DNA from: WTFV01 sp965200895
GTDB lineage: Bacteria; Acidobacteriota; Vicinamibacteria; Vicinamibacterales; UBA8438
DNA: 64,000 nucleotides
Assembly (NCBI GenBank): GCA_965200895.1
Contig: CBDAVM010000001.1
Coordinates: forward strand, 1,674,001 to 1,738,000
Reading direction: 5' to 3'
The notes below the pieces were generated by a model, which searched no databases, was not told the DNA's origin, and was given only the letters and a program-made list of their open reading frames with translations. The position numbers and the translations under genes were made by a program. This document shows positions 9,104 to 20,200 of this stretch, one piece after another. Each line of letters starts with the position of its first letter. The first letter of the stretch is position 1.

Positions 9104-12100
9104 ATGGCACGTCCCCTGGCCGCGACACTCCCCGAACGCGCGCCGAGCGTGGGCGAGCTGGTCCACGTCCGCTCGCGGCAGTGGCTGGTCGAGGAGGTCG
9201 TCGACCCGCCGGCGCCCGGCGAGTCGCCGCGCGTGCGCCTCGCCTGCGCGGACGACGACGCGCAGGGGCAGTCGCTGGAGGTCTTCTGGGACTGCGAGAT
9301 CGACCGCGCGATTCCGGACGAAGAGGGCTGGACCGGACTCGCCGCCGGCGGATTCGATCCGCGCCGCCGCTTCGCCGCCTTCCTGCACACCCTGCGCTGG
9401 CACTGCACCACCGCCACCGACGCCCGGCTGTTCCAGGCCCCGTTCCGCGCCGGCATCACGATCGACGCCTACCAGATGGAGCCGCTGCGCAAGGCGCTGC
9501 GGCTGCCGCGCGTCAACCTCTTCATCGCCGACGACACCGGCCTCGGCAAGACCATCGAGGCGGCCCTGATCGCCCGCGAGCTCCTCCTGCGCCGGCGCGT
9601 GAAGGTCATCGTCGTCGCCACGCCGCCGTCGGTGATCGAACAGTGGAAGAGCGAGCTGGAGGAGCGTTTCGGCCTCGTCTTCGCCGTGCTCGATCGGGCC
9701 CGGGTCTCTCGGATGCGGCGGGAACGCGGCTTCGGCGTCAACCCGTGGCGCACCCACAGCCGCTTCCTGGTCTCCCACAACCTGCTGATCGACCCCGCCT
9801 ACGCCGACCCGCTGCGCGAGTGGCTGGGGCCGCTGCTGCCGGGCAGCCTGCTGATCCTCGACGAGGCGCACCACGCCGCACCGTCCTCCGGCGGGCGCTA
9901 CGGCATCGAGACCAGGTTCACTCGCGCCGTCCGCGATCTCGGCGAGCGCTTCGAGCACCGGCTGTTCCTGTCGGCGACGCCGCACAACGGCCACTCCAAC
10001 AGCTTCTCCACCCTGCTGGAGCTGCTCGACCCCTGCCGCTTCACGCGCGGCGTGCCGGTGCGCCGGCAGGCTCTCGAGGACGTGATGGTGCGCCGCCTGA
10101 AGGAGGACCTGCGGGCCGTCCAGGGCGGGTTCCCGAAGCGCAACGTCAGGCGGGTGCCGATAGACGGCCTGCCGCAGGATGCGCCGGAACTGGCGCTCTC
10201 GCGTCTGCTCGACGAGTACCGCACGACCCGCGAAGAGCGGCAGCGGACGGCTTCCGGCCGGGCGCGGGCCGCCGCCGGCCTGCTTGTCGTCGGGTTGCAG
10301 CAGCGGCTGCTGTCGTCCATCGAGGCCTTCGCGCGCAGTCTCCGGGTGCACCGGCGGACCGTCGCGCGCCGTCGCGAGGCGGCGCGCGCGGCCGGCGTCG
10401 GTGCGCGGATGGGCGCGGCGTCGGCGGCCTCCTTCCTGCTGTCGCCGGACGCCGACGACGAACGCGCCGAGTGGACGGGCGACGAGATGTAGGCCGAGGA
10501 GCAGGAACAGATCGAGGCGCTGGACGCGGTCGCCGAGGACGGCGCGGCGCCCTCCGACGCCGAGGTCCCCGCGTCCGACGCCGCGCTGCGCGCCCGTGAA
10601 GAGCGGCTCCTCGACCGCATGCAGGCCATCGCCGAGGCGCACCGGCACGCGCCGGACGCCAAGACCCGCTGGCTGATCGACTGGATCCGCGAGCACCAGT
10701 GTCCGGCGCTGCCGCCCTTCGGCCGGCCGCCGGCCGGCGCGGCGCCGCGCTGGAACGAACGCCGGGTGCTGATCTTCACGGAGAACCGCGAGGGGACCCG
10801 GCGCTTCCTGCGGGAGGTGCTCGAACAGGCCATCGAGCACACGGACCGCGCCGACGAACGCATCGCGGTCATCGACGGCCTGACCGGCGGCGCCCGGCGC
10901 CGGGAGATCCAGCGCCGCTTCAACACCGACCCGGCGCAGGATCCCCTGCGCATCCTCATCGCCACCGACGCCGCCCGCGAGGGCCTGAACTTCCAGGCCC
11001 ACTGCACCGACCTCTTCCACTTCGACCTGCCCTGGAACCCCGGCCGCATCGAGCAGCGCAACGGCCGCATCGACCGCAGGCTGCAGCCCGCCGCCGAGGT
11101 CGACTGCCACTATTTCGTCCTCCCGCAGCGGGTGGAGGACCGCGTGCTGGATGTGCTGGTCGCCAAGACCGGGACCATCCGGCGCGAGCTCGGCAGCCTG
11201 TCGCGGGTGATCGACGACGACATCGAACGCCGGCTCCGCCACGGCATCCGGCATGCCGACGCCGACGATCTGGCGCACGCCATCGCGGAGGCCGACCTCG
11301 ACGAGGTCCGCAAGCAGGCGACGGCCGACGAGCTGGAGGCCGCCCGCGAGCGGCGCAGCGCCCTGGAGGCCCGGATCGAACGCTGCCGCGGCCTGCTCGC
11401 CGGCTCCCGGGCGTGGACGGGCTTCGCGCCGGCCCCGTTCCGCGACGCGTTGTCCTGCGCGCTGGAGCTGCTCGATGCGCCCCCGCTCGCCGCGGCCCGC
11501 GACGCCGCGGGCCGCCCGGTCTGGACCTTCCCGCCCCTCGATCGGCGCGCCGCCGCCGACCCGAGCTGGGCCGCCACCCTGGACACGCTGCGCGCGCCCC
11601 GCCGGCGGGACCAGAAGCTCGCCGACTGGCGCCGCGACGCCCCGCTCCGGCCGGTGGTCTTCGAGGACGCCGGCGCGCTCGACGCCGACACCGTGCATCT
11701 GCACCTGGAGCAGCGGGTCGCGCAGCGGCTGCTGGCGCGGTTCCGGGCGCAGGGGTTCGTCCACCACGACCTGTCGCGGGCCTGCCTCGCCCAGGCGACC
11801 GACGCCATCCCGCGCGTGATCCTGCTGGGCCGCCTCTGCCTGTTCGGCCGGCGGGCCGAACGCCTGCACGAGGAGCTCGTGCCGGTGACCGCGCGCTGGA
11901 CCGACCCGGTGCGCCGCCCGGCGCCGCTCCAGGCCTACGCCCGCGAGGCGGAGACCCGCACGCTGGCGCTGCTCGACGCCGCCCTCGGCCCGGGCGCCGG
12001 CGCGCCGGACGAGGTGGTCGCCCGCCGGCTGCTGGCCGCGGCCCCGCGCGACATCGCCGAGCTGCGGCCGCAGCTCGAACAGCGCGCCGCGGACCTGGCG

Positions 12101-12415
12101 GCGGCGGCCGGGCGGCGCCTGGCCGAACGCGGCCAGCGCGAGAGCCGCGACCTCGGCGACACGTTGCGGCGCCAGCGCCGGCGTGTGGTCGAAGAGCTGG
12201 AACGGCGCGAGGCGCAGCGCGGCCAGCGCGCCCTGGCGTTTCGCGACGAGGAGCTGCGCCAGCTCGACGCCGACATGCGCCACTGGCGCCGGCGGCTCGA
12301 ACGGTTCGAGGACGACATCAGGAGCGAGCCCGCGCGGGTCCGGGCGTTCTACGATGTCCGCGCGCAGCGGGTGGAGCCGGTCGGCCTCGTCTACCTGTGG
12401 CCGGAGTCGAACTGA
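9104..12415 (+). pseudogene. drmD: DrmD-like SNF2 helicase (DISARM type), interrupted by in-frame TAG
   Basis: One continuous frame of 1103 codons encodes a SNF2/SWI2-type helicase, broken only by TAG at 10490-10492 (codon 463). Before the stop are the N-terminal domain, Walker A (DDTGLGKTIEA, about residue 145), DEAH box (LDEAHHAA, about 252) and LSATPHNG. After it are a coiled linker, VLIFTEN, and motifs V/VI (ATDAAREGLNF and GRIEQRNGRIDR), then a long C-terminal helical part. Length and layout fit DrmD, the helicase of class 1 DISARM anti-phage systems. The fragment after the stop has a possible ATG at 10619. As read, ATPase lobe 1 and lobe 2 would be separate polypeptides. The methylase follows 18 bp downstream, as in class 1 DISARM. 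A sequencing error is possible. Confidence 0.8.
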
Positions 12416-12880
12416 CCCGCAGCGAGCGAGCACATGGCGAAGCCCGAGCCGCACATCGCCGCCCACCTGGAGTGGCTCGGGTTCGTGCGGCCCACCGGGC
12501 TGGTCGTCTCCGCGCCGGCCCTCGTCCGGGCGGGTGCGATACTCGATCGGCGCGACGCCGAGGGTCAGCAGCGGCTCCGCGACTGCGTCGAACCGCGCAG
12601 CTTCGCGCCCGGCGCGGCGCCGCAACCCTGCCTGCCCGACTTCCGCGCCTTCGCCGCCGCCGTGCTCGGCTGGAACTTCTCGCCGAAGGGCTACGCCGGC
12701 GCGGACGCGGCGCCCATCCCCGCCGCGCTCGAAGCGCCGCTGCCGGACGGCGGCGGGCTGCTGCGCCCGGACTTCGCGGTCCGGGCCGAACCGCTGCGGC
12801 CCGCTCCGCCGGGCCCGGCGCCGGCGCCCGGATCCACTGGCAGTCCGGCCGCGGCCGACGGGCGTTCCGGGCGTTCCCGG

Positions 12881-12973
12881 GCGTCCGATGCGGCGTCTCC
12901 GGCGTCCGATGCGGCGTCTCCGGCGTCCGATGCGGCGTCTCCGGCGTCCGATGCGGCGTCTCCGGCGTCTCCG
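12881..12973 (+). repeat. 21-bp tandem repeat, 4 copies, coding ASDAASP
   Basis: Four perfect copies of gcgtccgatgcggcgtctccg occupy 12881-12964, plus a 9-base partial copy. They are in frame with the methylase and encode the heptapeptide ASDAASP four times, inside a Pro/Ala/Ser-rich linker. Perfect identity suggests recent slippage expansion. The unit is a multiple of 3, so copy-number changes alter only the linker length. Confidence 0.95.
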
Positions 12974-15412
12974 CCGGACGCCGCCGAGGACTGGCAGCTT
13001 CTCGTCCAGGTGTCCGCGCCGGGCGCCGACTTCGACGGCGTCGCCAATGACGCCGCCGGCGGGGAAGCGTCACCCCAGGCGCGCGTGGAGCGCCTGCTGC
13101 GCCACACCGGCGTCCCGGCGGGGCTGCTGTTCAACGGCGTCGCACTGCGCCTCGTCTCGGCTCCGCGCGGCGAGAGCTCGGGCTGGCTCGACTTCCGCGT
13201 ATCCGACATGGTCCAGCCCGCCGGTCGGCCCATCGCCGCCGCCCTGCGCCTGCTGCTCGGCCAGACGCGGTTGCTGGCCGTCCCGCGCGACCGGCGGCTC
13301 GCCGCGCTGCTCGCCGACAGCCGGAAGTATCAGAACGAGGTCAGCGAGCGGCTCGCCGAACAGGTGCTGCACGCGCTCTACGAGCTGCTGCGCGGCTTCC
13401 AGGCCGCCCACGACGCCTCCGGCGGCGCGCTGCTCCGGCAGCCGCTGCAGGATGCGCCCGACGCGGTCTACCGCGGACTGCTCACCGTGGCGCTGCGGCT
13501 CGTCTTCCTGCTCTACGCCGAACAGCGCGACCTGCTGCCGCAGGATGCGACCTTCCTCGGCGCCTACGCGCTGACCGGGCTGCACACGCGACTGCGGGAG
13601 GATGCGGCGCTGCACCCGGACACGATGGACCAGCGCCACGGCGCCTGGGCGCAGCTCCTCGTCCTGTTCCGCATGGTCCACGACGGCGCCCGGTCGGGAG
13701 CCATGGCCCTGCCGCCGCGCGCGGGCGCCCTCTTCGACCCCGACCGCCACCCCTTCCTGGAGGGCCGCGCCGCGGCCGGCGCCCGCCAGATCCACGAACG
13801 CATCGAGCCGCCGCCGGTGTCCGACGGCGCCATCTACCGGGTGCTGGAGAAGCTGCTGGTCCTCGACGGCGAGCGCATCTCCTACCGCGCCCTCGACGTC
13901 GAGCACATCGGCTCGGTCTACGAGACCATGATGGGCTTCCGGCTGGAGACGGCGGCGGGCCGCTCGGTCGCCATCCGGGCCGCGAAGCGCGGCGGCGCGC
14001 CGGTGACCGTCGATGTCGAGGCGCTGGCCGGCGAGGCCCCGGCCCGCCGCGCGCAGTGGATCGCGGACCGTACCGATCGGAGGCTCACCGACCGCGTGCG
14101 CCGCGCGGTGCGCGAGGCCGACACCGTCGAGGCGCTGCACGCCGCCCTCGACCCGGTGGTGGACCGGCGCGCGACGCCGGACCTTGCGCCGGCCGGGGCC
14201 ATGGTGCTGCAGCCGAGCCCGGAGCGGCGGCGCTCCGGCTCGCACTACACGCCGCGCGCGCTGACCGAACCCATCGTGCGCCGGGCGCTCGATCCCGTCC
14301 TCGCCCGGCTGCGCGCCGAGCGGGACGGCCCGCCCCGGCCCGAGCAGATCCTCGATCTGAAGGTCTGCGACCCGGCGATGGGCTCGGGCGCCTTTCTGGT
14401 GGAGGCCTGCCGGCAGCTCGGCGACGCGCTGATCGACGCCTGGCGCGCGCACGACGCGGAGCCGCCGATCCCGTCCGGCGAGAACGCCGTCATCTTCGCC
14501 CGCCGCCTCGTCGCCCGGCGGTGTCTACGGTGTGGACCGCAACCCCGTGGCCGTGGACCTCGCCAGGCTGTCGCTGTGGCTCGTCACCCTGGCGAAGGAC
14601 TACCCGCTCACCTTCGTCGACCACGCGCTGCGCCGCGGCGACTCGCTGGTCGGCCTCTCGCACCGGCAGATCGAGGCGTTCCACTGGAAGGGCGACGCGC
14701 CGCAGTTCCAGGCCGGCTTCGAGACCGTGCGCGTGCACGAGCACCTGGCCGAGGCCGCCGCGCTGCGCCGGCGCATCCGCGAGGGCGGCGAGGAGGTCGC
14801 CGACGCGCAACGGCGCGGATGGTGGCGCGATGCCCGCGAGGCGCTGCGGGCGGCCGGCGACCTCGGCGACCTCGTCCTGGCCGCCTTCTTCGAGGCGTCG
14901 AAGCCGAAGGCGCGCGAGGCCGTGCGCACCGCGCTCGCCGACGCCGTCGTGCGCGGCGAGACCGACGGCCACCGGCGCCGGCTGGCCGGGCTGCGAAACG
15001 CCGAGCCGCCGCTGGCGCCCTTCCACTGGCAGATCGAGTTCCCGGAGGTCTTCGAGCGCGACGCCCCCGGCTTCGACGCTATCGTCGGCAACCCGCCCTT
15101 CGCGGGCAAGAATTCGGTGGCCGAGGCCAATATCGCCCGGTATCCGGACTGGCTCAAGCAGGCGCACCCGGAGAGCCACGGCAATGCCGACCTGGTGGCG
15201 CACTTCTTCCGCCGCGCCTTCGACCTGCTGCGGCCCGGCGGCGCGTTCGGCCTGATCGCCACCAACACCATCGCCCAGGGCGACACGCGGTCCACCGGCC
15301 TGCGCTGGATCTGCAACCGCGGCGGCGCCATCTACCGCGCCCAGCGGCGCGTCCGGTGGCCCGGCCTGGCCGCCGTGGTGGTCAGCGTGCTGCACGTGCA
15401 CAAGCCGGAATC

Positions 15413-15496
15413 GCCCCGCCCGCTCGCGCGGGGACCGGCCCACCGCAACCGGAACCAGCCGGCGGGGAGCGCGGCCCCGCCCGCTCGCGCGGGGAC
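15413..15496 (+). repeat. 23-bp direct repeat inside a low-complexity methylase insert
   Basis: gccccgcccgctcgcgcgg followed by ggac occurs at 15413-15435 and again at 15474-15496, 61 bp apart. Because 61 is not a multiple of 3, the two copies are read in different frames. They mark the left edge of an about 450-bp Pro/Ala/Arg-rich stretch that interrupts the normal join between the methylase VVSVLHVHK and VERITAFLFHRGG segments. Confidence 0.85.
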
Positions 15497-17271
15497 TGGC
15501 CGCGGCCGAGGTGCGCCGGGCGGCGGGGTGGCGCTGCGACCCGGGGCCGGCGTCGACGGACCCGAGCTTCCCGACTCGTCGCCCCGTCGGCGGCCGGCGG
15601 GGCGCGCCCGCGAGAGTGCGCCCGTCTGGGGCGCGGCGCCGCCGGCTGCGCCGCCCGCCGGCCCGCCCGCCATCCCTCCGCCGTCGATCGCCGCGCCGCC
15701 CGTCGGCCCGCAGGCCATCGCCCACGCCGCGCCGGTCGCCGGCCCGCCCGCCATCGCTGCGCCGCCGATCGGCACGCCAACCGCCCGCACGCCGTCGCCC
15801 GCGCCCGCGCCGCGGGAAGCGTCAGCGGCTGTCCGGCGCCCGGCCGGTCTGCCCGCGCCGCGGCTCGACGGCGCCCCGGTGGAGCGCATCACCGCGTTCC
15901 TCTTCCACCGCGGCGGCCACGACGACCCGGCGCGGCTGCAGGAGAACGCAGGAAAGAGCTTCCAGGGGAGCATCGTCCTTGGCATGGGCTTCACCTTCGA
16001 CGACACCGACCGCAAGGGCGTCGCCACGCCGCTGGCCGAGATGGAGCGGCTGCTGGCCGCCGACCCGCGCAACGCGGAGGTCATCCAGCCCTATATCGGC
16101 GGCGAGGAGGTCAACACGTCGCCGACGCATGCGCACCACCGCCATGTCATCAACTTCCGCGACTGGCCGCTGCGCCGGGAGGCGGTTGTGTCTGCGGGCG
16201 GCGTTCAGCCCGGAGCCGGCGCAGGGCGATCCAGCGAGCGTGTAGCGGGCGGGACGTGGGAGGAGGCGGACGACGACCAGCGCCGTGCGTGGCTGCGGCG
16301 CGGCGTCGTCCCGCCGGACTACCCCGGGCCGGTGGCGGCGGACTGGCCGAATCTGGTGCGCATCGTCGAGGAGAAGGTGAAGGGAACACGCGGGAGTCAT
16401 TCCACGGCACCGTGGTGGCAGTTCGAACGCCTGCGCCCAGAACTCTACGCCGCCATTGCCGATCTGGATCGTGTGCTTGTGACTCCCCAGACATCCAATG
16501 TCCAAGCACTGACTTTCGTCTCATCGAAGATGGTCTTCGGACATACACTGATTGTCTTCAGGACAACCAGATTCTCCACGTTTGCTACGCTCCAGTCACG
16601 TTGTCACATGATTTGGTCGGCGTTCCTTGGACCGACCATGAAGGACGACCTCCGCTACACCCCCTCCGACTGCTTCGAGACCTTCCCCTTCCCCGACGGC
16701 TGGGACACCCACCCCGCGCTCGAAGCCGCCGGCCGGGAGTACCACGAGTTCCGCGCCGCCCTCATGGTCAAGAACGACGAGGGCCTGACGAAGACCTGCA
16801 ACCGCTTCCACGACCCGGACGAGCGCGACCCGCGGATCGCCGAACTCCGCACGCTGCACGCCGCGATGGACCGCGCCGTCCTCGACGCCTACGGCTGGAC
16901 CGACATCCCCACCGACTGCGAGTTCCTCCTCGACCACGCCGACGACGACACGGAAGCCGAGACCGCGGGCCGCCAGCGCAAGAAACCGTACCGCTACCGC
17001 TGGCCCGACACGGTGCGCGACGAAGTGCTCGCCCGCCTCCTCGAGCTGAACGCCACCCGCGCCGCCGCCGAAACCCGCGCGGGAACCGGCGGGCCGTCCA
17101 AGCAGCGTCCGACATGGAGGGCGACCGATGGGTAACCAACAGAACCAGTTGCTGGTCTTCGCGAGACGATCTCGACCGCGCGCGTCCCCCACCGCCGTTC
17201 GGGCGGGGGGCACGGAACGCCCTCCCGGTACAATCATCACCGCCTGCTGACATCTCACGGGACTCGGTTCG

Positions 17272-20200
17272 ATGACACTGCCCGGCGGCCCCGCGGACAA
17301 GCTCGGCAACCGCTACGAGACGTGGTGGACCGTGTTGCAGCTCTTGCACTTGCTCCGCGGCGAGGCCGAGCATATCCGGCTCGAGGTCCCCGGCGTCCAC
17401 GAGGCGGAGTTCCTCGTGACGGCGGGCGCGCAGCGCGCGTTCCATCAGGTCAAGCGCAACCACTCCGGCGGCAAGTGGAGCCTCGGCGCGCTCCGCAGCC
17501 GAGGTGTGCTGGAGGCCATGGGCAGCAGACTGGCCGGCAACGGGGACCGGTTCATCTTCGCGTCGGGCAGCGATGCCCCCGAACTGCGTGATCTGTGCGC
17601 CGCAGCGCGGGACGCGGCGTCGGCATCCGAGTTCGAGAGTGCTTTTCTCGCCGCCACGACACGACGAGAGGCTTTCAGGAAGCTGTGGAACGCTTGGCAG
17701 TGCGATACGTCAACGGCGTTCGATCGCCTGCAGCGGATCGATGTGCGCACGCTCGACGAGCGTGCGCTCGAAGACGAGGTGGGCTGGGGCGTACAGGCGC
17801 TCTTTCTCGCACCGCCGCATCAGGTCGTGGCGGCGCTCCGGGCCATCGTCGCGGATTCCGTGCACGCCACGATTACTGCCCACCAGCTCGTTGAGAATCT
17901 CAGGCAACGGGGTTACCGGCAACGTCGCGTGCCCGACTCGGCGTCCGCCGTCGCCGCCGTGCAAAACGCAACTGACGACTACCTTCACGGGGCGCGGAGC
18001 CGCCTCATTCACGGCCAATTCGTTCCGCGCGCGGCGGCGGATGAGTTGCTGGCGAGACTCGACGGCGCAACGACAATCAGCGCACTAACGGGCCGCGCCG
18101 GCGTCGGCAAGACGGCCTGCATCGTACACGTCGTGGACGAGTTGCGCGAGCGGGGCCAGCCGGTGCTGGCGTTCCGGCTCGATCGGCACCTGTGTGCGAC
18201 CAGCACGACCGACCTCGGAGACCGGCTCGATCTGGAAGAGTCGCCGACACTGGTGCTGGCCGAAGCGGCCGATGCCGCGGAGCGTCCGGGCGTGCTGATC
18301 GTCGATCAGTTGGATGCGGTGAGCACCATGTCGGGGCGGAGCTCCGGCGTCTTCGACATCGTCGAGCGTCTGGTCGCCGAGGCACGCGATTGTCGGGCGG
18401 GGGCGACGGTACAGGTGGTTGTCGCCTGTCGGGCCTTCGATTGGGAAAACGATCACCGTCTCCGCCGGCTCGCGACCAGGGCGCAGGCGCCGGTCGAGAT
18501 CACTGATTTCTCGGACGACGAAATCCGGACCATCCTGGACGACGCCGGCTTCAACCCCGCATTGTTCCAGCCGCGCCAGCTTGCACTGCTGGGCTTGCCG
18601 CAGAACCTCTCCCTGTTTCTCGATGCGGGCTTCGACACGTCGCGGCATCCCGCATTCGATACGGCGAAGCAACTGTTCGACCGTTACTGGGACGCCAAGC
18701 GGGATTCGGTCGGACTGCGCGTCGGGGTGGCGACGGGCCACTGGATGTCGGTGGTGGAGACCCTCTGTAACCACATGGCGTCCGCCCAGACGCTCTCGGT
18801 GTCCAGGGAACAGTTGGACACCATCGAACCGGCGTACCTGGACCAGTTGGTGTCGGAGGACGTGCTCACTTTCGACGGCCGCCGTTACGGCTTCGGGCAC
18901 GAGAGCTTCTTCGACTACTGCTTTGCCCGCGTGTTCGTCCGATGCTCGGGGTCGTTGGCGTCGTTTCTCAAGAGGGCCGAGCAGCACCTGTTCCAACGTA
19001 CCCTGGTTCGTCAGGTTCTGGCCTATCTTCGCGACGCCGATGTCGTCGACCGCTATGTGACGGAGATTCGCGCCCTGTTGTCGGACGCGCAGATTCGACC
19101 GCACATCAAGGATCTCGTGTTTGCACTGCTGGCCGCCGTGCCGGATCCGCGTCCGGACGAGTGGGCGATCTGGGAGGAATCGACCGGCCCGGCCGTCGCG
19201 GCGATCGATAAGAACGCGCCGAACGACTGCCGGTTGTCCGACATGGCGTGGAGGCGGCTCTTTCAATCTCCGTCCTGGTTCGGGTTCGTCGACCAGCGCG
19301 GCACCGTCGAGCGATGGCTCGCCTCCACGAACGACCGTCGTGTCGACGCGGCGGTGAACTACCTGCGCAGCCACCAGCGCCATGCGCCGGATCGGGCTGC
19401 CGCGCTGTTCGAGCCGTACGCCGACTGCGGCGACGCCTGGCCGTCACGGCTCGGGTTCGTCATGCAGTGGACCGACTTGCACACGAGCCGGCGCTTCTTC
19501 CAGTTGTTCCTGCGACTGGTCGACAACGGCGTGCTCGACGACTTTCGCGGGCCGATTGCGGTGAACAGCACGTTCTGGAGCAAGGTGGACAGGCTGAGCA
19601 AGGAACGTCCGGCGTGGGTTCCGGAAGTGCTGGCCCACCGCGTTCGGCGTCGCCTTGCCGTGATTCGAGCCGCCGGAGGCGATCTGAGCTGCACCGAGCT
19701 CCTGGCCGTAGACGGTTCTGCGGGGCACATCATCGCCACGGCCGCCGAACAGGCGCCGGCCGAGTTCGTCGAGCACGTGCTACCGATGGTGCTCGGAGTC
19801 TCGGACGCCACCGTGACCGGAGAGGCGCCGCCGAAGCGCGACACCGTGTGGTTCCTGCTCATGGAAGCCGAACCGTGGGGAGAAGCTGCGTGCCTGCCGG
19901 CGCTGGCCGGCGCGCTGGAGGTGCGGGCGCGCGATGACATGGTGTCTCTGCGTGAGGCCATCGCCGAAGTGCGGCGGCGCGACACGCATGTCGCCAACCA
20001 TCTGCTGCTGGCTGTCTACCGCGGCGGGGCGGCCCGGGGAGCCGCCGACGAGGCGGCCGCGGCGTTCTGCGCGCAACCGTGGCGGTTCGAGTGCGGTTTC
20101 TCCGACAGTCCGTACTGGTGCGCCATGCAGACGCTGCTGGCGATAGTTCCGCACTGCACGCACGCCAATCGAGAGCAACTCGAAACGGCAATACTGGACT

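Larger units (their letters stand above)
12434..17135 (+). pseudogene. Eco57I-type N6-adenine DNA methylase (DrmMI-like), frameshifted
   Basis: The first frame (12434 to about 14523) holds the N-terminal region, a helical middle part and methylase motif I (VCDPAMGSGAFLVEA). Coding then continues one frame over, with VDRNPVAVDLARLSLWL, catalytic motif IV (IVGNPPFAGKN), a target-recognition region and the C-terminal PSDCFETFPFP part, to a TAA at 17133. At about 14520-14525 the bases cggcggtgtctacggt give the expected RRC-VYGVD only if GT is restored, so a 2-nt loss of one GT unit fits. Length near 1,560 residues is large because of low-complexity inserts at 12810-12975 and about 15400-15860. 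The product would methylate adenine in host DNA and probably works with the helicase just upstream. It may be inactive as read. Confidence 0.82.

Noticed and set aside
5886..12625. Very long open frames on the minus strand (over 1000 codons each, at about 5886-9128 and 9047-12625)
   Set aside because: They are antisense to well-recognised genes (mqnE, nadA, helicase) and have arginine/alanine/glycine-rich nonsense composition, as expected in GC-rich DNA.
12881..12973. CRISPR-like array
   Set aside because: The repeats are direct tandem copies without spacers and are in frame in a methylase gene.
14515..14532. Phase variation by a dinucleotide tract
   Set aside because: Only two or three GT units are present, too short for frequent slippage; simple deletion or read error is more likely.
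9104..17135. Complete DISARM or BREX system
   Set aside because: drmA, drmB, drmC and any pglZ/brxC-like genes are absent from the window; only DrmD- and DrmMI-like genes are present, and both are broken.
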